Shown here one piece after another: positions 19,512 to 30,640 of a stretch of 64,000 nucleotides of DNA. The notes below the pieces were generated by a model that did no database searches, had not been told where the DNA came from, and worked only from the letters and a program-made list of their open reading frames with translations. Origin of the DNA: Aaosphaeria pasadenensis. Its lineage: Eukaryota; Ascomycota; Dothideomycetes; Pleosporales. The DNA is taken from the NCBI GenBank assembly GCA_022813625.1, contig JAKLMB010000012.1, positions 62,001 to 126,000 of the forward strand. The letters are read 5' to 3'. The translations under genes were made by a program, and so were the position numbers. Numbering within the stretch: the stretch's first letter is position 1; every line of letters starts with the position of its first letter.

Positions 19512-20585
19512 CTACACGACTTTGATATCGAATTTGCCAGTAGCGGCCGGTTTACTCAAAGCCCAGTGGATGCCTTCTTCAACTGCGAGATCCCACTGCT
19601 CGGAAGCCTTCAATGCAGCTCCAAACCTCCTGAATCCATGAGGAACACCTTTGAACAACCTCGTATCGGTTGGAACTCCAGCTTCGGAGAGAAGTTTTGC
19701 ATACAGCAGACCCTCGTCCCTCAAAGGATCTAGACCTGCAATTCCAAACACAGTTGGTGGTAGTCCTTTGACCTCTTCAGGCTCAAAATTGACTGGGTTC
19801 AACTTAGGGTCCTTGAAGTCGACTTTCCCAACCTTCAGAAGGTTAATGAAGAAATCAATCGTCTTCCTCGGAAGTAATGGTGCGAATTCGTTCTCTTCAT
19901 AGGACGTATATGATGGATTCTTGAGTTTCTTTGCGGGGCCCTCTGCGTACGTGTCAAGGTGCGCAGCAGGTGGGATAATGAGAATCTGTCCTGCGATCTG
20001 TGGCAACCCGTTCAGCACGTCACTTGTCCCGAGGTGTTTCTCGAGCACAAGAGCCTCGGTAAGTTGCGCGCCTGCAGATACACCACCAATGACAACCTTC
20101 TCGGGGTCGATGCCCAAGAGCTCCGTATTCTTGTGCAACCAGACGAAAGCGTCCTGTGCATCAAGCCATGCGGTCGGGTAGACGTGCTCAGGAGTGTGGC
20201 GGTAGTTGACATGTAGCACTACGACGCCCGTCTGGATGGCCGTCTTTGCGAGAACTGCGTCCTCGCTTTGGATGGAGCCGAAGATGAAGCCTCCGCCGTG
20301 GAAGTAGAGGTAGATTGGTAATTGCTCGGTTTTGTCTGTCTTGACTGAGCGGTACGATCGCGCTTCGAGCTTATCTCCATCGCGGGTGGGAATGGAGTAG
20401 TCCTCAACATGTACTTGAGATTTGAGATCGTTGAACACAGATTGCGATACCTCTGCTCTCTGTTTGTTCACGGTTTCGCGGAGTTGGTATGGGTCGATGC
20501 TTGTGTCCAAAGATGTCGCAGGCAGTGTCTTCTCGACTGCTAGCCATTCCTCCGAAGGGCCGCCGTAGACGGTGAAATCGCTCAT
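19512..20585 (-). CDS. Alpha/beta-hydrolase, hormone-sensitive-lipase type esterase
   Basis: A single exon of 357 aa from ATG 20585. It should hydrolyse an ester bond in the cytosol. The HSL-family oxyanion motif HGGG is at 96-99, the nucleophile elbow GVSAG at 168-172 (Ser170), the acid is in AGLDPLRDEG, and the His in GVPHGF near residue 324. No signal peptide is present. In the block it could open an ester or lactone made by one of the BVMOs, sharing that role with the metallo-beta-lactamase protein at 25510; this is inference from context. It is transcribed away from the SDR at 21882, with 1.3 kb between them. Confidence 0.9.
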   Translation of the reverse strand: MSDFTVYGGPSEEWLAVEKTLPATSLDTSIDPYQLRETVNKQRAEVSQSVFNDLKSQVHVEDYSIPTRDGDKLEARSYRSVKTDKTEQLPIYLYFHGGGFIFGSIQSEDAVLAKTAIQTGVVVLHVNYRHTPEHVYPTAWLDAQDAFVWLHKNTELLGIDPEKVVIGGVSAGAQLTEALVLEKHLGTSDVLNGLPQIAGQILIIPPAAHLDTYAEGPAKKLKNPSYTSYEENEFAPLLPRKTIDFFINLLKVGKVDFKDPKLNPVNFEPEEVKGLPPTVFGIAGLDPLRDEGLLYAKLLSEAGVPTDTRLFKGVPHGFRRFGAALKASEQWDLAVEEGIHWALSKPAATGKFDIKVV

Positions 20586-21881
20586 TCTTTACTGTCAGTA
20601 ATGGATTCGGAAAAACCTTGAAAGAAAGAAACCGAATAAAGTGAGGCTATAATATAAGATATATGTGGTGAACTTGTTGCGCAAGACAAGGCGTGGAAGT
20701 CGCAGGAAAGGTTATACGGGCTCACAATACGTGCGATGGTAGATTTATCATCTCATCTGACGCAACATACTCGTAGTACGAGTAAACGCGATTGTCGTGC
20801 CAGGATGTACAGCATACTCTTAACCAACGGCGCGCGTCAGCTTTGTCTAATCTCCTAGAGGGATCGCTACCCCTCTTCTCCCCCTCCTCTAATTCGATTG
20901 TTTTTGTCTGCCCCTCGATGGATCAAATCATGGGCTGAAATGGTTCGTGTTAGGGAGCGAGATACCTCGGTAAGTGCCTAAATTATACTGTGTAGTCGAC
21001 CCATTATGTATTACAATTTGCCTGACATACAGTCTTTGCAACCTTCAAATACTCTCATGATATTTCTTCCAATAATGGATGGATCCATCTAGTGCACTGG
21101 CATAAAATTATCGTGTTTGAACTGAATGAAAACAGTAGGCAGGCTTGAAGTATTTGCCCCGGACTATGGAGATCTCTTGGAGCATGCTATCTACAACATT
21201 TGTTCACCACTCCGGAATTCTATCCCCATAACAATGGATCGACAATGCGTGTATGGGGTTCTACCTCGTATTGCCCATGGGGTTCGCGTATTGCATCCGT
21301 TTCTCGTCTTTTGTTTTCGTTTTCGCCTGCACTGCATCTGCATCTGCCCCTCGCTAACCCGCAAGTAGCCTCACGGTAGAGCGAATTGGGTTTGCCGACT
21401 TGGGTGGGACCGGCAAAGGATGGCGGAATGCCCTCCGCAATCGGCTGCACTCCAATTCATTGACCCCGTAGATATTATGGAGTTTTCTTATGGGGTTTAC
21501 CTACGAGTAGGTTTAAACTACCGTCGTATGTACTCAACACGGTCCGACAGATAGTGCTGTTGAATGTGGAGAGTAACGGTAGAATCGGCAATGGGGAACT
21601 GCACGCTTTCACGTGCCCCTGTACCATCGGATATCTTCTGGGCAAGGTAAACATTGTGACCTTATTCCGAAAACAACCCTTCCGACGACACGAATTTTTG
21701 GAAGACCTTGTACTATACTTTGAGAGCTCTTCATATTGTAGTAGCATCGAAGCCTGGATCCACGTAAAAGGGTCAGGTCTCCCTTCTAGTTTACTGTTGC
21801 CCTGCATTACAAAGGGGATTATTACCCGGATCATAATACACTTCACCCAAAGTTCCGCTCGATAGATACACCAGCTCAAGC
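20586..21881. other. Divergent intergenic region, esterase and SDR
   Basis: It holds the strongest promoter motif of the window, the inverted repeat at 21391-21417. Frames up to 134 codons occur on both strands but have no coding character. No gene seen. Confidence 0.6.
21383..21417 (+). promoter_or_regulatory. Inverted repeat TTTGCCG-N13-CGGCAAA with 16-bp element copy 2
   Basis: TTTGCCG (21391-21397) and CGGCAAA (21411-21417) form a perfect 7-bp inverted repeat with a 13-nt spacer. The left arm is part of the 16-mer GAATTGGGTTTGCCGA, shared with 18856-18871. It is 465 bp upstream of the SDR ATG. Paired CCG/CGG half-sites with a fixed spacer are the usual targets of dimeric Zn2Cys6 factors, two of which are encoded in the block. 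Binding is inferred. Confidence 0.5.
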
Positions 21882-22805
21882 ATGGCCGACATTCCCCTTA
21901 CACCACCATCTCGAGGCCTCGATGGCAAAGTCGCTATCGTGACAGGCGCAGGCTGCGCGGGCGACGGTATAGGAAACGGCCGTGCTATATCCATCATGCT
22001 CGCCGCAGAAGGCTGCAACATCCTTTGCCTGGATCTCAATCTCGAATGGGCCCAAAAGACCGCAGAGATCGTATCGTCTCAACCGAATCGTGCGAAAGCA
22101 ATCCCCGTCCAAGCAGACGTCACAAAAGCAGCCGACTGCGACGCAGCCGTACAGAAGGCCCTCGACGAGTTCGGGAGGCTCGACATTTTGATCAATAATG
22201 TTGGAATTGGCGGTGCGGCGGGCACTGCAGTGGAGGTCGACATGGAGGCTTGGGCGAAGGGATTGGAGATCAACGTCTCTTCCATGGTGCAAATGGCGAA
22301 GTACGCAATTCCAGCGATGGTGAAGAATGAACCTGGTGCTGGGGACATGCGAGGCGTAATTGTGAATATGGGATCAGTAGCCGGTTTGAAGGGAGGAACT
22401 CCGCATTTATTATACCCTACAAGTAAGGGCGCGGTTGTGAATATGACAAGGGCGATGGCGAGTCATCATGCTCCTGATGGTATAAGGGTGAACTGTGTTT
22501 GCCCAGGAGTAAGTTTCAAACAGAACATGCCACCTTCTTACTTCTCGCATAGCTAACGTCGAATTTACTAGATGCTTTATACACCTATGATGTACGCAAA
22601 GGGTATGAGTGAAGAAGCTCGAGAGGCGCGCAAGAAGAGAAGTTTGCTTGGTACAGAAGGAAATGGCTGGGATGCTGCTGCTGCGGTTACCTTCCTTGCA
22701 AGCGATCATGCAAGATGGATGACTGGGGTTGTTCTACCTGTCGATGCAGGGGCAACGGCTGCAGTCGGCATTGGTCTACCTAAGGGGGCAAGCGTAAATG
22801 GTTAG
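21882..22805 (+). CDS. Short-chain dehydrogenase/reductase (SDR), first copy
   Basis: Two exons, 21882-22508 and 22572-22805, give 286 aa; the 63-nt intron has GTAAGT and CTAG ends (phase 0) and joins CVCPG to MLYTPMM. Classical SDR features are visible: cofactor motif VTGAGCAGDGIGNG, NNVGIGG, a catalytic Ser in VNMGSVAG and the YPTSK pair (Tyr and Lys). Asp after the second strand (LCLDLN) favours NAD(H). C-terminal ASDHARWMTGVVLPVDAG is the usual SDR ending. It could oxidise a secondary alcohol to the ketone that a BVMO uses, or act on another step. Its promoter has the paired TTTGCCG element. Confidence 0.92.
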
Positions 22806-23128
22806 AATGTCTGAATGGATGACTGCCAGGTATTTACACGAGATCAGAAGCCATGACAGAAAATACGAAGCTACGATAGCAAATATGGGGAGCTCCATAA
22901 TAAACTGTGTGATGAATGATTTCTACCCAATAAGACAATATGACATTGAGGAGGACCATCAAGAGAGCGAACATATTTGGTCAGGTTTTGTGAACTGAAT
23001 AAATATCGGTAAAACTGATTTTCGGTAGAGATTTGGTTTCATTATCACTACTTTGTACATAATTCCTTGCAGTATCCATATATAAACAGCCCCGCCTCTG
23101 GAAGGCTAATGCCCCTGATGACTACATT
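22806..23128. other. Intergenic between convergent genes
   Basis: The 3' flanks of the SDR (+) and the transporter (-) meet here. Nothing seen. Confidence 0.6.
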
Positions 23129-24840
23129 CTACAAGATATACCTGAACTGGGGGTTCTTCTTATCGGTCAAATCATCGTCGTAAGCATTGTCGAATCCTTC
23201 TAGCATGCCGGCTTCATCACGTTTCTTATTCTCCCAGATACAGTAGTATCTATATACTACGGCTAGAAGGCCTGAAATGATGGCTGTCACGGTTACAACA
23301 GTGAAGCCTTCTGGATAGCGGGGGGCGTCTGATGGCTTGAAGACGAGCGGTCCAACGACATTGCCTATGATATTGGATTAGTAAAACGGAGAGACAGATA
23401 GAAGAACACAATGATGGAAGACATACCCAAGCAGTAGCCAATGTAGATACCTGATGAAGCAACCGAACGCTTCGTATATCCAGCGGTGTTGGCAATTTGC
23501 AAACCCATAAGAACTGCATAACCGCCTCCAAGAGAGGGCAGAATATAGCAGGCGAACAGCAACCCTCCCGTAGCGTTCATCGGTAGTTTCCAAAGCAGCA
23601 ACGCAGCAAGTGTTGTCATCAGCTGGCATCCAAGGACGCACCACGTGCGGATGTTGGGAAACTTGTAGCATAGATAAGGTACGACGAGGAAGAGGGTTCC
23701 AGCATAGGCGCCCGATGGCATGACGAGGAGGAGTGAATTGAGGGTGCTGAAGCCGAAACTGTTGATTATGAGGGGAGTGAAAGTGGAGATCGGACCATTT
23801 GCAATCATGCTAAGGAAGGCAGATGCGAAGACCAGCCAGAACCGAAGGTCGAGGAGAAGTTCGACAATTTGTTCGACTTTGAGATGAGTATTTCGCACAC
23901 CAGAATTGTTTGATCGGAGTCTTGCAACAGAGATATAGCGCTGGCGCTCGTCGAAGCCCTTGGCCCGGACGGGGTCAGGGGGGAGCACCCAGTTGAGGGC
24001 GACACCCCAGAGTATGGTGATCGAGCCGGCGAACAGGTACATGTATTTCCACGATCTCAAAGGCCCCTTGATTTGGCCAAGTCCGTAGTTGAACAACGGG
24101 GAAAAGATAGAGACATAGCCCGTGCATGAGTACCAAACACCCATGCGCAAGGCCTGTTCATCCTTTTTGTAAAAGCTTCCCTATGTTCATATTAGTCTCG
24201 TCTATATATTGTCTATTGTCTGGCTTACATACCACAATCATCATGAACATAGGACTGATACCTGATTCGAGGAGTCCGAGGAAAAATCTTTGGGCATACA
24301 GAGCCTGGTAGTTATGGCACACCGTCGTAAGGATAAGGCAGATTCCCCAAACAACAACAATTGCTGATGCTACTCTTTCGATGGGAAATCTCTGTGCGAG
24401 AACCATAGCCGGATACGCGCCGACGATAAAGCCCAGGTAGAAGATAGCGGCGGAGAAGGAATATCGGTTTCCGGTCGTCAGATGAAGTTCAGTGCGAAGA
24501 CCAAACAGTGCCTATAGAACAAGATTAGCAAAGATTTAGGAAGTACAAGTACAGAGTCAGATGATCAACTTACCGCCTGTGAAAGCATAGCCTTATCGTA
24601 GTATTGCAACCCATAGGTTATGCAGAGAACTGGCAGCAACTTCCAATCGATCTTCCTCCGCACGATTTTCTCTTCCTGTGGTGTCCATGTCTCTTCGCCA
24701 TGATAGGCGGTAAGAACTTTCATTGCCTCATCCTGATGGACAGTATCGACGGTCTCCAATTTGTGGCCAGTCTCTGAGTCAATCTCAGGAGTAGGAGTGA
24801 TCTCGGTTTGGCCATGATGGGCCTTCTCGATGTCAGTCAT
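23129..24840 (-). CDS. MFS transporter, Dal5/allantoate-permease-like anion:cation symporter family
   Basis: Four exons, 24840-24574, 24511-24233, 24180-23427 and 23364-23129, give 511 aa, all junctions in frame. Family members import small organic anions such as allantoate, nicotinate or pantothenate across the plasma membrane by proton symport. The long hydrophilic N-terminus ends in EEKIVRRKIDWKLLPVLCITYGLQYYDKA, the family's start of TM1. RFFLGLLESGISPMFMMIV and KKDEQALRMGVWYSCTGYV are the conserved TM4-TM5 region. Exon 4 carries GNVVGPLVFKPSDAPRYPEGF, the last helix, and the cytosolic tail LTDKKNPQFRYIL. It is divergent to the metallo-beta-lactamase gene across 669 bp and probably brings in the pathway substrate or an intermediate. 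Confidence 0.93.
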
Positions 24841-25509
24841 GATGTGTTGACGATGATCGAGATGAAAGTACTATGAGGAGAACGAAACCAAAGAAGTTGA
24901 GACGATGCTTATTGAATATGCATGAGGGATTCGAAGTCATCGACGGGGGATGAAATATATGCAGAACCAGGTCATCGGTTCTCCCTATGCACGGCAAAAC
25001 AACCTAACCATCTTGGCTGCCCACAAGTCCGGGGTAAATTATGCGGAGCCAGAACGTGCCCTGTGGAGACAACGATATTGCTTGCTGAGAAATGCGTCGG
25101 AAAGTGAGTGTCAGGGAGAGACCAGAGCCATTCTGACTCGTAGCGGATGGCCAAGATACACTAGGTGTACTGCTTTCGGTTTACCGGTGGAGGCGCTTGG
25201 CGAGAGCAACCGTCATCCGAAATCGCGAATGTCTGGGGGAGATCCAGACTGTGCATTTTAGAGGTAGGTCATTGATCTAGTAAAACAAAGGTGTTGAGCT
25301 GATAACATCCAGAAGTGTTCTTATTTGCCTAGGGGTTTGTTTCTTGTACGCGAGGCGAGTTAACATAGGTGTGGAGTACGGTACGAATACGGTCGAATAC
25401 TCCATACCCACAACGCGGGGTCTGCCAACAGCACACTGTCTCAAGATAGATTCCAAGAAAGAAAGAAAAACTTTGGAGTCGGATACTACATCTTTCACAT
25501 AACACAATC
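24841..25509. promoter_or_regulatory. Shared divergent promoter, transporter and lactonase
   Basis: The 669 bp serve the MFS gene (-) and the metallo-beta-lactamase gene (+). They contain CGGCAAA at 24992-24998 and a weaker TTTACCGG at 25180-25187. No gene seen. Confidence 0.5.
24992..24998 (-). promoter_or_regulatory. TTTGCCG element, transporter/lactonase promoter
   Basis: The minus strand reads TTTGCCG, 152 bp upstream of the transporter ATG. It matches the core of the elements in the alcohol dehydrogenase, SDR and BVMO promoters. Confidence 0.35.
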
Positions 25510-26595
25510 ATGACGAACAAACCAAAACTGAATATTCCTTCGGGATCCATCGAGGTTGGTGTGAAGCTCATCAATCCTGTCAACTTTGGGCCTGCAATCA
25601 TCGAACGGTTTATGGCTCCGCCAGTTCCCGGACTGTCACAATTCAAGACATCGCCATCATTTTCATTCTTGATCGAGCATCCCTCAGGACGGAAGCTTGT
25701 ATGGGATCTCGGCATTCGAAAGGATCATCAAAACTATTCAAAGAAAATAGCGGACTACATACCTACTACCAAGTATGACATTCAAGTTGATAAGAATGTT
25801 GTAGACATTCTACAAGAGCAAGGAATTAGCCCAGAAGAAATTGAAGCAGTCATATGGAGCCATTGGCACTGGGACCATATCGGTGACCCATCTACATTTC
25901 CAAGCAAAGTAGATTTAGTGGTTGGGGCTGGTTTCAAGCAGGCCATGCTTCCTGGTTATCCTGCAAACCCGGACTCCCCTATTCGAGAGAGCGATTACAC
26001 CGGCAGAAATCTCCGCGAAATTGAGTTTGAGAAAGGGGGACTCAAGATCGGACAATTTCCAGCCTTCGACTATTTTGGCGACGGATCTTTCTATCTTCTG
26101 GACAGCCCAGGGCATGCCATCGGTCACCTGTGTGGTCTTGCGCGTACAACATCGAGTCCTAGCACATTTGTTCTCCTTGGGGGAGACATTTGCCACTATG
26201 CGGGAATCTTTCGGCCCTCGAAGCATTTACCAGTTCCGGAATCAATATCACCTCATCCCTGTCCATCTCATTCCCACTCTAGCTCTCTCTTCTGCCCAGG
26301 AAGTGCATTTAATGACTTACAAGAGTCTAGAGGCCGAGCTCCAACAGACACGCTTTATGACATGACATTTGGACATGATGTTCCATTAGCAATAAATACA
26401 ATGGGGTGGTTGCAAGAGCTAGACTGCAACGAAGACATCTTCGTCATTATCGCGCATGACTCTACGGTTAGAGATGGCGTCGACCACTTCCCAAACAGTT
26501 TGAATGGCTGGAAACAGAATGGCTGGGGCAAATCTTTGAAATGGGCTTTCTTTCGTGACCTGGAGATATATTGGAAAGAGAAGGGGGTGGTTTAG
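25510..26595 (+). CDS. Metallo-beta-lactamase-fold hydrolase, lactonase candidate
   Basis: A single exon of 361 aa from ATG 25510. The fold binds two metal ions and, in the AHL-lactonase-like branch, opens lactone rings. The metal motif HWHWDH is at 118-123; YLLDSPGHAIGH supplies a further His, GGDICH a bridging Asp, and IAHDSTV probably the last ligand. No signal peptide. It is divergent to the MFS transporter and followed by a BVMO of the cyclohexanone-monooxygenase type, which produces lactones. That neighbourhood makes lactone hydrolysis a reasonable inference. The insert around residues 240-265 (Pro/Ser/His-rich) is longer than in bacterial homologues and could hide an unspliced intron, though the frame stays open. 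Confidence 0.88.
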   Translation: MTNKPKLNIPSGSIEVGVKLINPVNFGPAIIERFMAPPVPGLSQFKTSPSFSFLIEHPSGRKLVWDLGIRKDHQNYSKKIADYIPTTKYDIQVDKNVVDILQEQGISPEEIEAVIWSHWHWDHIGDPSTFPSKVDLVVGAGFKQAMLPGYPANPDSPIRESDYTGRNLREIEFEKGGLKIGQFPAFDYFGDGSFYLLDSPGHAIGHLCGLARTTSSPSTFVLLGGDICHYAGIFRPSKHLPVPESISPHPCPSHSHSSSLFCPGSAFNDLQESRGRAPTDTLYDMTFGHDVPLAINTMGWLQELDCNEDIFVIIAHDSTVRDGVDHFPNSLNGWKQNGWGKSLKWAFFRDLEIYWKEKGVV

Positions 26596-27462
26596 TGCGC
26601 CCATAGTGCTGAGATAGACTCTCTGTGGACCACCGATTTCTAGCATGAGATATCGATAGTACATACCACTATCATCGTGACTTCGACTGGTCTCTTAGAT
26701 GTTGTAATGGGTAGTATACCAGTGTACTTGATACAATAATTTATTGCAGCCTACATTGCTAGGAAATTGATCTCCTCTACCAAACAGCCATACAACGACA
26801 CTTCATTACAAAAGCTCACAAAGAACAATTCTGGGGTCCCCGCGTACCGCTCTTCTCCATAGATTCCCCAGAACTCCAGAACCGATCGTGGTCCCCGGAA
26901 AGTTGGCTGATTCTCAGCGGGACTTCTTCTTTCCGTATTCCACCAGATGCACACCGTCTTTGTCGTGGCTGCAAGCCACCTGGCCAAGTAACGATTTCGA
27001 ATATACCGCGTGATAATCATCCACTACCGAATATGCATCGAAATACTTGTGAACGGCATCGGTTCTGTTAATGCCGATCGGCCCGACAGGGAAACTCGAT
27101 TAGTGATAGCCTCAGATTCGTCCACTAGGTATCGCTCAAAGCGTTTTGCCGGCTTGGGGCGATGTTCTCCGCGCGATCCGCCTCCACTGCGGGGAACGCT
27201 TGCAGGAGGGAGTCAAACTCGTATCCAATTGAGCGTAATCGGGTACAGGATTTGTCGAAGTCGTAGTTAACTCCGACAAACAGCGGCTGGCAATGGCCGA
27301 GGCTGCTTTCTGGGGCCGAAGATAACTTGCGCGCATTGGACAGTTTCCTGGGGACATTTTCTGCCAACATACTTTATTCTTCAAGATAATATCGCAAACT
27401 CGTTCAAAGGCTTTTGACCTTTTTTACTCACAGCCATCATTACATTGTTACAGGGATCCGTC
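26596..27462. other. Intergenic, promoter of BVMO 1
   Basis: It holds TTTGCCGG at 27145-27152. Antisense frames at 27125-27384 and 26751-27020 have no coding character. No gene seen. Confidence 0.55.
27145..27152 (+). promoter_or_regulatory. TTTGCCGG element, BVMO 1 promoter
   Basis: The sequence TTTGCCGGCTTGGG resembles TTTGCCGACTTGGG in the SDR promoter (21391-21404), differing at one position. It lies about 310 bp before the ATG at 27463. Confidence 0.4.
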
Positions 27463-29162
27463 ATGGTCGGCCAACTCAACGGCTCCGCGCCAGCAAAGCT
27501 GGACCCAACCCTGGACTTCGATGTCCTGATCATTGGGGCAGGACAAAGTGGAATGTATTCGCTTCATCGCATGCGCCAAATAGGACTCAAAGCACGCGTC
27601 CTTGAAGCTGGGTCTGGAGAGGGCGGGACCTGGTTTTGGTATGACCTCACGTTCTTAACAAATATATTCTCAACTGACCTGTGTAAAGGAACCGTTACCC
27701 TGGCGCACGCTTTGATTCCGAATCATACTCCTATATCTTCTCATTTTCACAGGAGCTTCTTGATGAATGGAACTGGTCAGAGCATTTCGCCGGGCAAGAT
27801 GAGACTCTGAGGTATTGCCAGTACTTCGCTAAGAAGTTCGACTTGAAGAAGGACATGCAATTCAATACTCGAGTCGCATCAGCAAAATACCAGCAAAGCA
27901 CAAATTCATGGCTTTTGACTGACACAGACGGCCAAACCTACACATCACGATTCATCATCACCGCTATGGGCATCCTAAACCAACCTACACTGCCAAATAT
28001 TCCTGGAGTCAATGATTTCAAGGGTTCTGCCTTCCACACTGCTCGGTGGCCATCCGATGCATCTGCTGTAAACGGAAAGAGGGTTGGAATCATCGGAACC
28101 GGAGCCACGGCAATCCAAACAATACAGGAGTTGAAGAAGACGGTTGGATCACTTACCGTCTTTCAACGAACTCCAAACTGGACAGCTCCTCTGCGGAATA
28201 CAAAGATCTCTCCGGAGGATATGGAAGGAATCAGGAAGCGATACCCCACCATCTTCCAGGACTGCCTTGATTCTTACGCTTGCTTTATTCACAAGAGCGA
28301 CTCAAGATCGGTATTTGACGTATCCGAAGAGGAGCGAGAAAAACGGTGGGAAGACCTCTACTCCCAAGCTGGATTCTCGAAGTGGCTCTCGAATTTCTAT
28401 GACATTGGAACCAACCGCGCTGCAAATGAGCTATTCTCCAAGTTTGTGGCAGACAAGATCCGTCAACGAGTCAATGACCCAATCACAGCCGAGAAACTTA
28501 TCCCTAAGAACCACGGCTTTGGAACAAGAAGAGTGCCCTTGGAGGGTGGGTATTACGAGGCGTTCAACCAGGACAACGTTGAGCTTGTTGACATCAACGA
28601 GAATCCAATTGAGAAGATCCATGAGAAGGGCATCAAGACAAAAGACAAGGACTACGAATTTGACGTTATTGTCTACGCGACCGGTTTTGATGCGGTGACT
28701 GGATCATTCAACGCTGTTGATATTCGTGGTATTAACGGTGTACCACTAAAGAACACATGGGATGGCGGTATCAAGACCTATCTTGGTTTGACCGTCCAAG
28801 GATTCCCCAACATGTTCATGATCATGGGGCCTCACCAGATGTTTGGCAACATTCCTCGGTCAATAGAATATGCTGTTGGCTGGGTAGCAGACTTCATTGA
28901 GTATGCAGTGAACAACAACATCGTCACCGCCGAGGCAACCGAAAAGGGGGTGCAAGAATGGACTGAACACGTGCACGAATGCGCAAAAGGATTGCTTGCT
29001 AACGAGGTCGACAGTTGGATGACGGGTGTTAACAAGAATGTCGAAGGAAAGCAGACTAGGTCTATTGCGCGGTACAACGGACCCGCTCCGGGCTATAGGA
29101 AACGTTGTGACGACGTCAAGGCACACGATTATGAGACGCTGAGATTAGTTAAGGGCACTTAG
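27463..29162 (+). CDS. Baeyer-Villiger monooxygenase (cyclohexanone-monooxygenase type), BVMO 1
   Basis: Two exons, 27463-27638 and 27689-29162, give 549 aa; the 50-nt intron has GTATGA and AAAG ends (phase 2) and restores GGTWFWNRYPGARFDSESY. BVMOs insert one oxygen next to a ketone carbonyl to give an ester or lactone, using FAD and NADPH. The first Rossmann motif is GAGQSG at 25-30. The BVMO fingerprint FKGSAFHTARWP is at 168-179. The second Rossmann motif is GIIGTGATAIQ from 190. ATGFDAVTGSF and GPHQMFGN further down are class-typical. The GTWFWNRYPGA block places it with cyclohexanone/cyclopentanone-type enzymes. It lies between the lactonase candidate and an SDR, so ketone-to-lactone conversion fits its place. 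Confidence 0.94.
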
Positions 29163-29617
29163 TCAGTCACGATATGAGTTCTACGTATTAAATTTTATCA
29201 TGTTAGCGATTGATTGAAACTCTCCAATGCTTGCACCATAGCAGATTATTATGTAGAATGACGAGCTGGAAGTAAACCAAAGATAAAGATGAATATTTGA
29301 TGAAACCTGGACTTATTTCTGCCAACCGTCAAAATCAATCTATGTGCTGATCGTTTCTTGCTTGTGGAATATGTTTATTATCATTCGAGTGCAAGATTAA
29401 TCATGCGACAATGTCATGTCGATGCCTACTGTTATTGTAATTGCACCAGTCAAGGTTCGCACATTAAACAGCACCAAGTGTAGCTGAGTCGATACATTCA
29501 TATTCAACATCATATGTCATATCAGAGAATGGTTACTTGTTTTGTCTCAAGCTCTATCAGCTCCGAGAATTATTTTCTTCCTTGTGGCTATTGGCTCATT
29601 AGCCTCTCAATAAGCCT
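29163..29617. other. Intergenic between convergent genes
   Basis: An AT-rich 3' flank of BVMO 1 (+) and SDR 2 (-). Nothing seen. Confidence 0.6.
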
Positions 29618-30640
29618 TTATTCTTTGTAAACTCTCACTTTGTAATCATCCCTCCACTTGTCCTCAATGATAACTAATTGACTCTCTTGCGTCTTCTTGA
29701 AATATCCACCGTGGCCATCCTCCTCCGTGTAATCGTCCTTATCGATGTCTTTGAAACCTTCCTTTGCAATAGATCGTGGTGTGATCATGAGAGACTTTCC
29801 GTTCACCGATTTGTCTGTCGCAATGCGCATCATGCAATTCGCGACGTCTTCTTGCTCGCCAAACTGAACGCCGTGCTCTATAAGCCAGTCTTCATATTCT
29901 TTGGTTCGAATGGCAGATTTAATCCAGCAGGGAGCAACATAGTTAATGCGAATTCCTTGCTCCCATGATGATCGTCTAGCTGTGCGCATGAAACCACGAA
30001 GGCCATACTTGGTAGCGGTGTACTCCCAATTTCCCTATACGTATGTCAGTAATTGATGAGTTATTTGAATGAAGCTAATCAAAGAACTTACAGGTGAGTC
30101 TATCCAGCCAACCATGCTGCCGGTAATAATGAAGCATCTATCCCGGTCCTCGTTCTCGGGTTGTTTTCTGAAGTAATGCACCGCAAGCTTCCATGTAAAG
30201 AAAGTTCCTCTGAGATTTACTTCGACAATGTTCAAGTCGGGCTTTGTAGGCTCGCCGTTCGGGTCATCCAAATTCCAAAGGCTGTCTCCGCTGCTGCGGG
30301 ATATGCCCGCATTTGCAATGACGACATCTACGCTACCAAACTTTTGCCTTGCAGTCTCGAACATAGTCTTCTGTTGTTCCCAATCTCGAATGTCAACTTT
30401 CACGAAAGCGGTCTGGTTCGGGCTTTGCTTGGAGTTCAACTCCTTCTCAATCTCATGGCCGCGGTCATTTACATCGCCGAAAGTGACATTGGCTCCCGCG
30501 GCAGCAAAGGCACGCACACAGGTCTCACCCATGCCATTTGCGCCTCCTGTGATGATGACAGATTTACCACGAGCCTTCGATGTATCAATAGGCGTAGTGT
30601 GGTCTAGAGGCCCAGTGTACTCATATTTAGGGATAGGCAT
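29618..30640 (-). CDS. Short-chain dehydrogenase/reductase (SDR), second copy
   Basis: Two exons, 30640-30092 and 30034-29618, give 321 aa; the 57-nt intron has GTAAGT and ATAG ends (phase 0). The cofactor motif is ITGGANGMG, with Asp at the end of the second strand (TFGDVNDRG), which favours NAD(H). NAGI, a Ser in ITGSMVG and YTATK complete the SDR active site. A C-terminal tail of about 60 charged residues (after ATDKSVNGKSLMI) is longer than usual. It resembles NAD-dependent hydroxyacyl/alcohol SDRs, and 15-hydroxyprostaglandin-dehydrogenase-like members are the nearest picture I have. It is divergent to BVMO 2 across 672 bp, a natural ketone-producer/ketone-user pair. Confidence 0.9.
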
